From NCBI RefSeq assembly GCF_002530675.1, contig NZ_PCMX01000060.1, positions 1-46,249 of the forward strand: a DNA stretch of 46,249 nucleotides. The letters are read 5' to 3'. The notes below the pieces were generated by a model. That model was not told the DNA's origin. It worked only from the letters and a program-made list of their open reading frames with translations, and did no database searches. Position 1 is the stretch's first letter. Every line of letters starts with the position of its first letter. The DNA is from Flavobacterium columnare NBRC 100251 = ATCC 23463. Its GTDB lineage: Bacteria > Bacteroidota > Bacteroidia > Flavobacteriales > Flavobacteriaceae. This document shows, in pieces, positions 9,048-16,013 of this stretch. Made by a program: the position numbers and the translations under genes.

Positions 9048-9104
9048 ATTGCTAAAATTAAAAAATTATACTTTTAATCGTAGCTGTTTTTGGGGAAGCT
9101 TACA

Positions 9105-9922
9105 AAACATATTAGGTAAAGCTTTTTTGATTACCATAAATGATCTTTTAACCATTTTGTGTGTATACCAATATCTTCCTGTTTCGGGATTATATGATTT
9201 TTGATTAATAAAATCTCTATAAGTTTCTTCCCATTTTATTAGCTCCATAAGCCATAACTGCTTTTTGTACTCTGTGTTTATATAATGAATTTTAACTGCA
9301 ATTTGTTTAAGTTCAAAACCAGATTTATGTTTTGGATTTGCTGTAAGCCATATTCTACACATTCGTGATATATGAACTAAACATCTTTGAAAAGGCACTT
9401 TTGGACAAACTTTTTTAATGGATTTTATGGAAGATTTATCACCATCAGAAGTAATACTTTTTATTGTTATCCCAAGCTTTAATAGATTCTGTAAGTCTTC
9501 GGCTATTTCCTCAAAATGTTCTCCATTGCTTATTCTGTAAAGTTATGTTAGCTTTAAATGAAAGTTTCTATATACAACTAAACAAATATCGTTTGGAAAA
9601 TAAGTACCACCTAGAACTAAGTAAATCTCATCAGCTGAACTAAACTCTAACACAGGAGATTTGTTTAGCATCGTATAGAAGTAGCCTTGTAAAGTACTTA
9701 TACTATATCCTGATTCTTGTGAAATTTTGTTAAAAGTATCTTTGCCAATTATCCAATTTTTAAACCAAATTTCTTTATTAGAATCTGAAACAGATTTATT
9801 GCTACTAGTAAATAATTGTCCACAATACTTACACTTAAATCGTTGTTTGTTTTGTTGAATTCCCCATTTTATAGTTTCTAGACTTTTACAAGTTGGACAT
9901 CGCTTTTTTTTGAGTTTTTCAT
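9105..9922 (-). pseudogene. Mutator-like transposase, 5' part, with nonsense codon and truncation
   Basis: From an ATG at 9922 the frame encodes an N-terminal zinc ribbon (RCPTCKS, later KCKYCGQ), a helical region, then a transposase core with SITSDGDKSSIKSI, FQRCLVHISR and LTANPKHKSG. A TAA at 9543-9545 interrupts it after LKLT. The first catalytic position reads VLGGTYFPND, where relatives would be expected to have Asp in place of the first Gly. The 3' side is cut by the IS3 element after PNMF. The stop, lost catalytic residue and truncation together show a dead transposase. Confidence 0.75.
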
Positions 9923-9960
9923 AAATAAAAAAAGTTTATTGAAATTCGTTTCAATAAACT
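9923..9960 (-). terminator. Hairpin plus T-run directly ahead of the outer IS transposase start
   Basis: AGTTTATTGAAA (9933-9944) and its exact complement (9949-9960) form a 12-bp stem with a 4-base loop. Reading on the minus strand, the stem is followed at once by six T and then the transposase ATG at 9922. This is the layout of an intrinsic terminator placed to stop outside transcription from entering the transposase gene. It could also affect ribosome access. Confidence 0.6.
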
Positions 9961-10016
9961 CTTCGAAACTTCATATTTTATAATGCCTAACTGCTATTTT
10001 ACCAACTATTTTTGAC

Positions 10017-10269
10017 TATTAAACCTAGATTTTATAACGAGTAAGTTTATTCGAAATCCGATGGATTTTATTCTTTTTACCGCCTTTAAGAAAATCGGTT
10101 TTTATCTAAGTAAACACAACTTTTAAACTTAATCTATTACAAGTTTTATTAGGTTTTAAAAATAATCAAAAAACATTTTGCTTATTAAAAAAGGATATGG
10201 TGGAATACCTTTAATATAGAAAATAAATAGGCTAATCAACCCAAATTAGAGATTGTCTTTTGACTTCTG
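10017..10269. other. 253-bp intergenic stretch, nothing recognised
   Basis: AT-rich sequence between the IS right end and the 3' end of tRNA-Val. It has no supported open frame, no clear hairpin with a T-run and no tRNA. Confidence 0.5.
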
Positions 10270-10344
10270 TGGGCGATAAGGGATTCGAACCCCTGACCCC
10301 CTCGGTGTAAACGAGGTGCTCTGAACCAGCTGAGCTAATCGCCC
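10270..10344 (-). tRNA. tRNA-Val (anticodon TAC)
   Basis: On the minus strand a full cloverleaf can be drawn: acceptor GGGCGAT with ATCGCCC, D-arm GCTC/GAGC, anticodon stem CCTCG/CGAGG with loop TTTACAC (anticodon TAC), variable loop GGGTC, and T-arm AGGGG-TTCGAAT-CCCTT. The discriminator base is A at 10270. CCA is not encoded. Any open frame across this region is spurious. Confidence 0.97.
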
Positions 10345-10382
10345 GATAAATTTAAGAAGTATACCCTCCGTTATTGTGGGTG

Positions 10383-10412
10383 CAAATATAAGATAGTTTT
10401 TTTGTAAAACAA
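10383..10412 (-). promoter_or_regulatory. Promoter of tRNA-Val
   Basis: On the minus strand TTG (10410-10412), a 19-base spacer and TATATTTG (10383-10390) match the Bacteroidota -33/-7 consensus very well. The -7 element lies about 40 bases before the tRNA 5' end, in the gap after folC. Confidence 0.7.
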
Positions 10413-10429
10413 TAAAAAAATAAAGAAAA

Positions 10430-11647
10430 TTATACAATTTCTGCTACTACAAACGTACTCCCTCCTATATAAACAAAATCTTTAGGGTTTGCTAATTCCT
10501 TAACACGTTTATAAGATTCTGAAACAGAACAAACTATCTCATTACGCACTAAGCCATAAGACTCAGCTATCTTTTTTAATTTTTCCGCTTCCAAACCACG
10601 TGGTACACTAGGCTTTGTAAAAATATAATATGCTTCTTTAGGAAAAAGAGGTAAAATATCGTCTAAATCTTTATCATTAACTACTCCTAAAACAAAAAAC
10701 AATTGATTATAGGTTTCATTCTGAATCTGATTCAGTACAATTTTTAAACCATGACTATTATGAGCTGTATCGCAAATAATTTTAGGAGACGAATCCAACT
10801 GCTGCCAACGTCCTAATAAGCCTGTATTTTGGACTACATTTAATAATCCTTTTTCTAACTGTTCTTCTGTAATACTAAAATACTTTTGGAGAATTTCAAT
10901 CGTTTGTAAAACTGTTTTTTTGTTGTGTTTTTGATAATCTCCTAATAAGGTACAAGTATATTCTTTAAACATTCGATCTGAAGCAAAATAAATATCTGAA
11001 TGTGTCTCTTTTGCTTTATCTAAAAAAACAACTTGGGTTTCTGGTAAATATTCCCCTATTACTACGGGTACCCCCTTTTTTATAATCCCCGCTTTTTCTA
11101 AAGCTATAGAAACCAAAGTATTTCCTAAAAACTGTGTATGATCCCAACCTATATTAGTTATAATAGAAACCAAAGGGATAATTATGTTAGTAGAGTCTAA
11201 TCGACCGCCTAAACCTACTTCTATAATGGCAACATCCACCTTATGATCGGCAAAATATTGGAAAGCTAAACCAACTGTCATTTCAAAAAAGCTCAAATGA
11301 TGTTGCTCTAAAAAAGATTTATTTGTTTTAATAAATTCTACCACATATTCTTCGGATATCAAATTACCATTTATTCGAATCCGTTCTCTATAATCTTTTA
11401 AATGAGGAGAAGTGTATAACCCTACTTTATAACCTGCTTCTTGTAAAATTGATGCTAACATAGAAGAGGTTGATCCTTTACCATTAGTTCCTGCTACATG
11501 AATGGTTTTAATTTTGTGTTCAGGATTTCCTAAATGAGCTGTTAGCAATATGGTGTTTGTCAAATCCTTTTTATAAGCAGTAGCCCCTTGTTGTTGATAC
11601 ATAGGAAGCTGTGCAAACATCCACTGAATCGTTTCTTGATATGTCAT
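10430..11647 (-). CDS. folC: Bifunctional folylpolyglutamate synthase/dihydrofolate synthase
   Basis: A 405-residue Mur-ligase-fold enzyme adding glutamate to dihydropteroate and folates. The ATP loop is HVAGTNGKGSTSSML, the folate-site region LYTSPHLKDYRERI, the second nucleotide motif IEVGLGGRLDSTN, and the C-terminal ligase domain includes CDTAHNSHGL. Length is normal for FolC. It lies 14 bases downstream of the tonB-family gene and may be co-transcribed with the exbB-exbD-tonB genes. Confidence 0.94.
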   Translation of the reverse strand: MTYQETIQWMFAQLPMYQQQGATAYKKDLTNTILLTAHLGNPEHKIKTIHVAGTNGKGSTSSMLASILQEAGYKVGLYTSPHLKDYRERIRINGNLISEEYVVEFIKTNKSFLEQHHLSFFEMTVGLAFQYFADHKVDVAIIEVGLGGRLDSTNIIIPLVSIITNIGWDHTQFLGNTLVSIALEKAGIIKKGVPVVIGEYLPETQVVFLDKAKETHSDIYFASDRMFKEYTCTLLGDYQKHNKKTVLQTIEILQKYFSITEEQLEKGLLNVVQNTGLLGRWQQLDSSPKIICDTAHNSHGLKIVLNQIQNETYNQLFFVLGVVNDKDLDDILPLFPKEAYYIFTKPSVPRGLEAEKLKKIAESYGLVRNEIVCSVSESYKRVKELANPKDFVYIGGSTFVVAEIV

Positions 11648-11661
11648 AAAAAATTGGAGAA

Positions 11662-12429
11662 CTATTGCCCCACGTCAAAATTAAAAACTATAAAACCTAT
11701 TTGTTTTTCAGGTGCTTGTTGATCAGCATGCCATTTAAATGCTCTTGCTGCTTCTAAAGCTGGGTTAACTAAACAAGGATGTGTATTTGTTGTTCCTTTT
11801 ATATAATTAGCAACTACTACCTGACCGCTTCTATTTACAGTAACCTGTACAACTACCCTTCCTGTTTCATTACAATCTTGTACTTTTCGTGATTTAGAAG
11901 CAAGGGTTCTTCCTTTTAATCCCCAACCTGATCCTCCCATTCCAGTACCTGAACCATAGAATGAATTAGCATATCTATTTCCATTTGGATCGCCTTTATC
12001 TCCAGGCACTTCATCATTGCCATGACTTCCATTAGCACCTGTTACTTTAGGACCATTAATCAAACTTGACAAAGCATCATCTGTAGATCTACTAGGTTTT
12101 TTAGATTCTTCTTTATTCTCAGGCATTTGTTTAACTCCCTTGTTTTTTATAACCAGAGAATTACTTGAATCATCATTTAAAACCTCTTCTTGTTGATTTA
12201 TAGGAGTTGATTTTTCTATCTTAGGTTGAGGCGAAGAGGCTACCCTTTTTTCAGGCTGTATTTGCCCCTGCCCTAATTGGGTTGTTCCAAAATTAATTGT
12301 TATTCCATTTTCAGGAGGAGGATCTATATAGGTCAATCCAAAAAACAGAAACAAAAAGAGTAAAATAGCAAAAATTGCCGTAGTAATGGCAAATGATTTT
12401 TTTTCTTCTGGTGTTTCTAAAAATAACAT
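11662..12429 (-). CDS. tonB: TonB-family energy transducer
   Basis: A 255-residue protein with one N-terminal membrane helix (AITTAIFAILLFLFLFFGL, about residues 15-33) followed by PPPENG, a long low-complexity periplasmic linker rich in Pro, Lys, Ser and Gly, and a C-terminal TonB domain (VVVQVTVNRSGQVVVANYI to the end). It passes inner-membrane proton-motive energy from ExbB/ExbD to outer-membrane receptors. It lies one base after exbD, in one operon with exbB and exbD. The cobalamin-locus receptor at 34140-36447 would be one possible client. Confidence 0.88.
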   Translation of the reverse strand: MLFLETPEEKKSFAITTAIFAILLFLFLFFGLTYIDPPPENGITINFGTTQLGQGQIQPEKRVASSPQPKIEKSTPINQQEEVLNDDSSNSLVIKNKGVKQMPENKEESKKPSRSTDDALSSLINGPKVTGANGSHGNDEVPGDKGDPNGNRYANSFYGSGTGMGGSGWGLKGRTLASKSRKVQDCNETGRVVVQVTVNRSGQVVVANYIKGTTNTHPCLVNPALEAARAFKWHADQQAPEKQIGFIVFNFDVGQ

Positions 12430-12430
12430 A

Positions 12431-12820
12431 TTATTTAGGTCTTACAGCTAAAACAATTTTTATATGATTACGATTGGCTATATCCATAACATAAACCGCT
12501 TTTTCTATAGGTACTCCTTCGGCTACCCGAAGTATGAGTGATTGGTTTTCTTTACCAAGAATTGTTAACAATTTAGTTTCAATCTCATTTTCAGCAACCG
12601 TTTGCTCGTTTATATAATACTTTTTATTTTTATCTATACTTACTGATATACTTTTGTTGTTATCCGTCTTTCCTTTTGCTTTTGGCAAAACCAAGTCCAA
12701 AGCATTTGTAGTAACCATAGTAGATGTTAACATAAAGAATATCAACAATAAGAAAACAATATCTGTCATAGATGACATATTAAATTCTGCTGAAACTTTA
12801 TTTCTTCCTCGTAAGTTCAT
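12431..12820 (-). CDS. exbD: ExbD/TolR-family biopolymer transport protein
   Basis: 129 residues with a short cytoplasmic N-terminus (VSAEFNMSSMTDIVF), one membrane helix LLLIFFMLTSTMV carrying the conserved Asp (MTD) just ahead of it, and a periplasmic domain. It is the proton-channel partner of ExbB. It is two bases from exbB and one base from tonB, so the three are certainly one operon. Confidence 0.93.
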   Translation of the reverse strand: MNLRGRNKVSAEFNMSSMTDIVFLLLIFFMLTSTMVTTNALDLVLPKAKGKTDNNKSISVSIDKNKKYYINEQTVAENEIETKLLTILGKENQSLILRVAEGVPIEKAVYVMDIANRNHIKIVLAVRPK

Positions 12821-12822
12821 AT

Positions 12823-13527
12823 CTATCGTTCATTTAATAAATCTAAAAACTCAACTGCGTTTAATTCCATTTGATGTACGACTTTATCTGTTTTTACAAC
12901 TAAATGATTATATCCTACATAAGCTATTAAGCCTACTATCAAACCAACAACCGTTGTCATCATAGCGGTATAAATACCCTCTGCTAGCATACCTACTTCT
13001 ATCTGTCCGCCTCCACTTGCCATTTTATGGAAAGCCATCACCATTCCTACAACTGTTCCTAAAAAACCTGTCATGGGACCTGCTCCTGAAAGTGTTGCTA
13101 ACATACTTACGTTTTTTTCTAATTTATAGACTTCTAATTTTCCAGCATTTTCTATAGCGGTATTAATATCTTCTAGGCGATTACCAATTCTTGAAATGCC
13201 TTTTTCAATCAATCGAGCCACTGGAGAATCAGTTGCTATACATAATAATTTTGCAGCATCTAATTTACCATTCCCAATATGATCTTTTATTAGTAACATA
13301 AACTTATCGTCTATTTTAGAAGCTTTATTAATAGCCATAAGTCGTTCAAAATACAAATACAATGCAAAAAACAACATGATAAATAAAGACAACATGATCA
13401 TTTGACCAACCAATCCTCCTGAAGTTAATAACGCCCATATAGACAAAGTTTTTTCTACTGGCACATTTCCTTCATTAGCTTGATTAACATTTGTGGCAAG
13501 TGAATCCACTTGAAGAAATAAACTCAT
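12823..13527 (-). CDS. exbB: MotA/TolQ/ExbB-family proton channel protein
   Basis: 234 residues with three membrane helices: one near residues 38-63 and a long pair from about 140 to 215 containing LATLSGAGPMTGFLGTVVGM and TTVVGLIVGLIAYVGYN, the conserved pore helices of the family. The cytoplasmic loop lies between. First gene of the exbB-exbD-tonB unit. AAAAAAGGAT directly precedes the ATG. Confidence 0.93.
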   Translation of the reverse strand: MSLFLQVDSLATNVNQANEGNVPVEKTLSIWALLTSGGLVGQMIMLSLFIMLFFALYLYFERLMAINKASKIDDKFMLLIKDHIGNGKLDAAKLLCIATDSPVARLIEKGISRIGNRLEDINTAIENAGKLEVYKLEKNVSMLATLSGAGPMTGFLGTVVGMVMAFHKMASGGGQIEVGMLAEGIYTAMMTTVVGLIVGLIAYVGYNHLVVKTDKVVHQMELNAVEFLDLLNER

Positions 13528-13847
13528 ATCCTTTTTTATTTTAAACGGTTTTATTTTGAAATAATTGTTTGGTAAATATAGTAGAATTTTGATTTAAAGT
13601 TAAAAATGATTCTAAAGACTCTATTTATAAGAACGCAAAATAAGCTTAATTATCTTTTAGAAAATATTTAATAGATGTTCTATAAAATACTCATAATGTG
13701 TATTTTAAATAACTTTATTTTAAAAGTAGATTTAAATTTTAATACCTTTTATTTTGTATCGTATTCAGTTATTTTTTATACATCATATAATTATGATACT
13801 CTTCAACATTTTAAGAACTTTTTTTACTGGATTTACTTCAGATGGGT
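13528..13847. other. 320-bp intergenic region upstream of exbB
   Basis: No gene is seen. On the minus strand TATATTTA (13573-13580) is one base off the -7 consensus TAnnTTTG and could serve exbB, giving a leader of about 40 bases. There is no obvious -33 element and no strong hairpin. The remainder is AT-rich sequence downstream of the next gene. Confidence 0.35.
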
Positions 13848-14405
13848 TCAATAATACATTCTAAAACCTAACGATTGACAAAGAGAATATTGTTTTTCAA
13901 ACAGAGTCTCTGTCAAATCAACCACATCATCTATTTCCTCACTGAGTGAAAAATATAAATTATCTAACATGGTACTTAATATCGGCACACGATTAATATA
14001 TCCTGAAAGAGCTTTGGCTCCTGTAGTATCTAAAAAGTATTGAAAAGTTTCTTCTTCTAAATCTAAAGGAAAAGTATTTGCAAAATGGATGATTTTGCCC
14101 TTTAGTTTCCCTTCAAAAAACTCAGCTATTTCCTCAAAACTGTAATAATAATTATCAATTTGAAGAGCATTTCTTTTCCCTTGGATTACTAAATAAATAA
14201 TGGAGTAATTTTTAAAAAATCTATCTTCGTATAGTAAGGTGCTAATACTTTCTTCAAATCCTTCTATACAATCAAAAGTTTTATAAATATTTGTTATTTT
14301 GTATTGAAAAGCTAAATTTTCTAATGAAGTTAAAATAACACTTGGTCTTTCTTCTGTTACATCTGCAACTGATTCTAAACAATAGATGTGGTGATTTTCT
14401 GGCAT
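13848..14405 (-). CDS. Conserved hypothetical protein (DUF6642-like)
   Basis: A 185-residue soluble, acidic protein with no signal peptide. The middle reads IIYLVIQGKRNALQI, then KGKIIHFANTFPL and GAKALSGYINRVPI. These segments recall the beta-strand/His ... GA.a.SGY pattern of CHAT/caspase-like folds, but the position after the His strand has no Cys, so no protease activity is proposed. Assignment to DUF6642 is from memory of the family and uncertain. It is monocistronic with a good promoter at 14484-14514. Confidence 0.65.
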   Translation of the reverse strand: MPENHHIYCLESVADVTEERPSVILTSLENLAFQYKITNIYKTFDCIEGFEESISTLLYEDRFFKNYSIIYLVIQGKRNALQIDNYYYSFEEIAEFFEGKLKGKIIHFANTFPLDLEEETFQYFLDTTGAKALSGYINRVPILSTMLDNLYFSLSEEIDDVVDLTETLFEKQYSLCQSLGFRMYY

Positions 14406-14483
14406 CTTTCTTAATTCTATGTGTTTTTTAAAACGTATTCCAAGAATTGATTTTTTTAAGTTTTAATTTTTTTATAAAAAACG

Positions 14484-14514
14484 CAAAGTTATCTAAATCG
14501 TAAAATAGTTGAAA
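14484..14514 (-). promoter_or_regulatory. Promoter of the 13848-14405 gene
   Basis: TAACTTTG on the minus strand (14484-14491) matches TAnnTTTG exactly. A TTTC lies 19 bases upstream (14511-14514), one base off the -33 TTTG. The predicted leader is about 70 bases. Confidence 0.5.
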
Positions 14515-14698
14515 GAATTTACATCCATTTATTTTTGTTTCATTCCCTGAAGTTATAATTAGATGAAAAAGGGATTGTTATTTTTTGCTTTTATTAGTCT
14601 TATCCTAAAGATAAAAGTTTATTTTTTATGCCCTTATTATCTATTCTTTTACTCTTAACCTCAGATTACGTATTATAAATTTATTAGAGATAAAATGC

Positions 14699-14737
14699 CA
14701 TTGAGTATAAAAGAGGGTCCCTCTTTTATACTCAATG
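14699..14737. repeat. 39-base perfect palindrome around a single central T, in a 506-bp gap
   Basis: The gap 14406-14911 has no gene. Within it a 19-base arm starting CATTGAGTATAAAAG (14699-14717), one T, and the exact complement (14719-14737) form a very long dyad. Neither side has a strong T-run. It lies about 175 bases upstream of the CobW-family gene and about 290 from the divergent hypothetical gene. It could be a terminator-like hairpin, an operator or a relic. Confidence 0.7.
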
Positions 14738-14911
14738 TGATAACACTACAATCTTTGAAAAAATTTCCATATATTTTTATCTTCTTTTCCCTTTATAGTT
14801 TTCATCACAAAGGCTAAGGCATAATCTGGGATAAAATAAAAATAACTTCAACTATTTTTACTTTTTTCTTACAGATATACTATTTTTAACCAATAAAAAA
14901 ATAAAGCTATT

Positions 14912-15949
14912 ATGACAAATAAAATTCCTGTAACGATAATAACGGGGTTCCTAGGATCAGGAAAAACTACAATTATTCGCAACTTATTAGAAAATAATAA
15001 TGGAAAACGATTGGCCGTTATTGTAAATGAATTTGGTGAAATGGGAATAGATGGCGAATTACTAAAATCATGTTGCAGTTTTGAAGAAGACATTTTAGAA
15101 CTAAATAACGGTTGTGTTTGTTGTACTGTACAAGACGAATTTTTACCTGTTATGTTAGAACTAATGGAACGAAAAGATTCGATAGATCATATACTAATTG
15201 AAACATCAGGACTTGCTTTACCCAAACCTCTTTTACATGCTTTTAATTGGCCTGAATTAAAACCACAAATTACGGTAGATGCCGTAGTAACTGTGGTTGA
15301 CGCTGTAGGACAAGCAACGGGCGAAATTTGCGATCGTGCTAGAGTTGATGCTCAACGTCTAGCAGATGATTCATTAGATCATGAAACGCCAATTGAAGAA
15401 TTATTTGAAGATCAGTTATCATGTGCAGATTTAATTGTAATGACTAAAAAAGATTTGCTAGATCAAACGCAATTTGAAGAAGTACAATCTATCATTACAA
15501 ACAAAATTAGACCCAATGTAAAAATAGTAAGTGCTAATAAAGGCGTAATATCCTCTGATATTTTACTAGGAGTGGGTGCACAAGCAGAAAATGATTTAGA
15601 AAGCCGACACTCACACCACGAAGAAGATCATGCTCATGGCCACGAACATGACCACGATGATCATATTGATTCTGTGGTTGTAAAAATTACGGCAAATCAT
15701 ACACCAGAAACTTTAATTAATACTTTAAAAGAAATCATCAAAGAGTATGAAATTTATAGAATTAAAGGTTTTATAAATGTACCCGAAAAATCTATGCGCA
15801 TGGTTTTGCAAGGCGTTTCTACTCGTTTTGAAAGCTATTTTGATCGTAAATGGAAAGAAAACGAACCCCGAACGACAAGTCTAGTTATCATTGGAGATGA
15901 ATTAAAACATAAAAATTTGCAACAAATTATAAATGAAAGATTAAATTAA
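14912..15949 (+). CDS. cobW: CobW-type GTPase metallochaperone
   Basis: A 345-residue G3E GTPase. The P-loop is GFLGSGKTTIIRN (Gly12-Asn24), the metal-binding CxCC is Cys68-Val-Cys70-Cys71 in NNGCVCCTV, and the guanine motif is TKKD. A His/Asp-rich insert at about 228-252 contains HAHGHEHDHDDH. The C-terminal CobW_C domain follows (about 255-345). CobW proteins are thought to deliver cobalt to CobN, which is encoded next door, so the cobalt-specific role is well supported here. A terminator separates it from cobN, so the two are adjacent but not a simple operon. Confidence 0.92.
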   Translation: MTNKIPVTIITGFLGSGKTTIIRNLLENNNGKRLAVIVNEFGEMGIDGELLKSCCSFEEDILELNNGCVCCTVQDEFLPVMLELMERKDSIDHILIETSGLALPKPLLHAFNWPELKPQITVDAVVTVVDAVGQATGEICDRARVDAQRLADDSLDHETPIEELFEDQLSCADLIVMTKKDLLDQTQFEEVQSIITNKIRPNVKIVSANKGVISSDILLGVGAQAENDLESRHSHHEEDHAHGHEHDHDDHIDSVVVKITANHTPETLINTLKEIIKEYEIYRIKGFINVPEKSMRMVLQGVSTRFESYFDRKWKENEPRTTSLVIIGDELKHKNLQQIINERLN

Positions 15950-15960
15950 AAGTATATTTG

Positions 15961-15996
15961 AATGGATAATTAACTCGAATTAATTATCCATTTTTT
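15961..15996 (+). terminator. Rho-independent terminator after cobW
   Basis: AATGGATAATTAA (15961-15973) pairs with TTAATTATCCATT (15980-15992) across a 6-base loop, and the last stem T's run into a T6 tract. A 13-bp stem plus U-run 11 bases after the cobW stop is a standard intrinsic terminator. Its tail touches the cobN promoter. Confidence 0.8.
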
Positions 15997-16003
15997 AATT
16001 TTG
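15996..16003 (+). promoter_or_regulatory. -7 element of a separate, nearly leaderless cobN promoter
   Basis: TAATTTTG matches TAnnTTTG exactly and ends 10 bases before the cobN ATG at 16014. A start site 5-7 bases downstream would give an mRNA with almost no leader. Because the cobW terminator lies just upstream, cobN appears to have its own promoter. Confidence 0.5.
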
Positions 16004-16013
16004 AATACTACAA

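Larger units (their letters stand above)
7869..9104 (-). mobile_element. IS3-family insertion sequence inserted into the outer IS
   Basis: Related imperfect terminal repeats mark the ends: TGTAAACTTCCCTC reading in from 7869, and TGTAAGCTTCCCC reading in from 9104 on the other strand, with AGCTAC further inside both. The 1236-bp element carries orfA (8808-9047) and orfB (7881-8744) in the usual IS3 arrangement. The canonical slippery heptamer AAAAAAG needed for programmed -1 frameshifting lies between them at about 8792. Flanking triplets do not match, so no target duplication is seen. Confidence 0.8.
7623..10016 (-). mobile_element. Decayed mutator-like (IS256-related) insertion sequence with 16-bp terminal inverted repeats
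   Basis: The ends are GTCAAAAATAGTTGGT at 7623-7638 and its exact complement at 10001-10016. Between them lie a minus-strand transposase broken into two pieces (9105-9922 and 7813-7868), an IS3-family element between those pieces, and internal hairpins near both termini. The 7639-7812 tail holds no gene. No target-site duplication is visible just outside the repeats. Family assignment rests on the N-terminal CxxC zinc ribbon and a mutator-type core (SDGDK, then FQRCLVHI); it is not exact. Confidence 0.7.

Noticed and set aside
10246..10437. 63-codon minus-strand frame containing RLAQLVQSTSFTPRGSGVRIPYRP
   Set aside because: It reads through the tRNA-Val gene; this peptide is the well-known false translation of a tRNA.
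12654..12965. 103-codon plus-strand frame opposite exbD/exbB
   Set aside because: Antisense to two clearly identified genes; no recognisable features.
14800..14911. A second cobalamin riboswitch upstream of cobW
   Set aside because: No B12 box (GACCTGCC-type) or GCCACTG element is found on the plus strand between 14406 and 14911.
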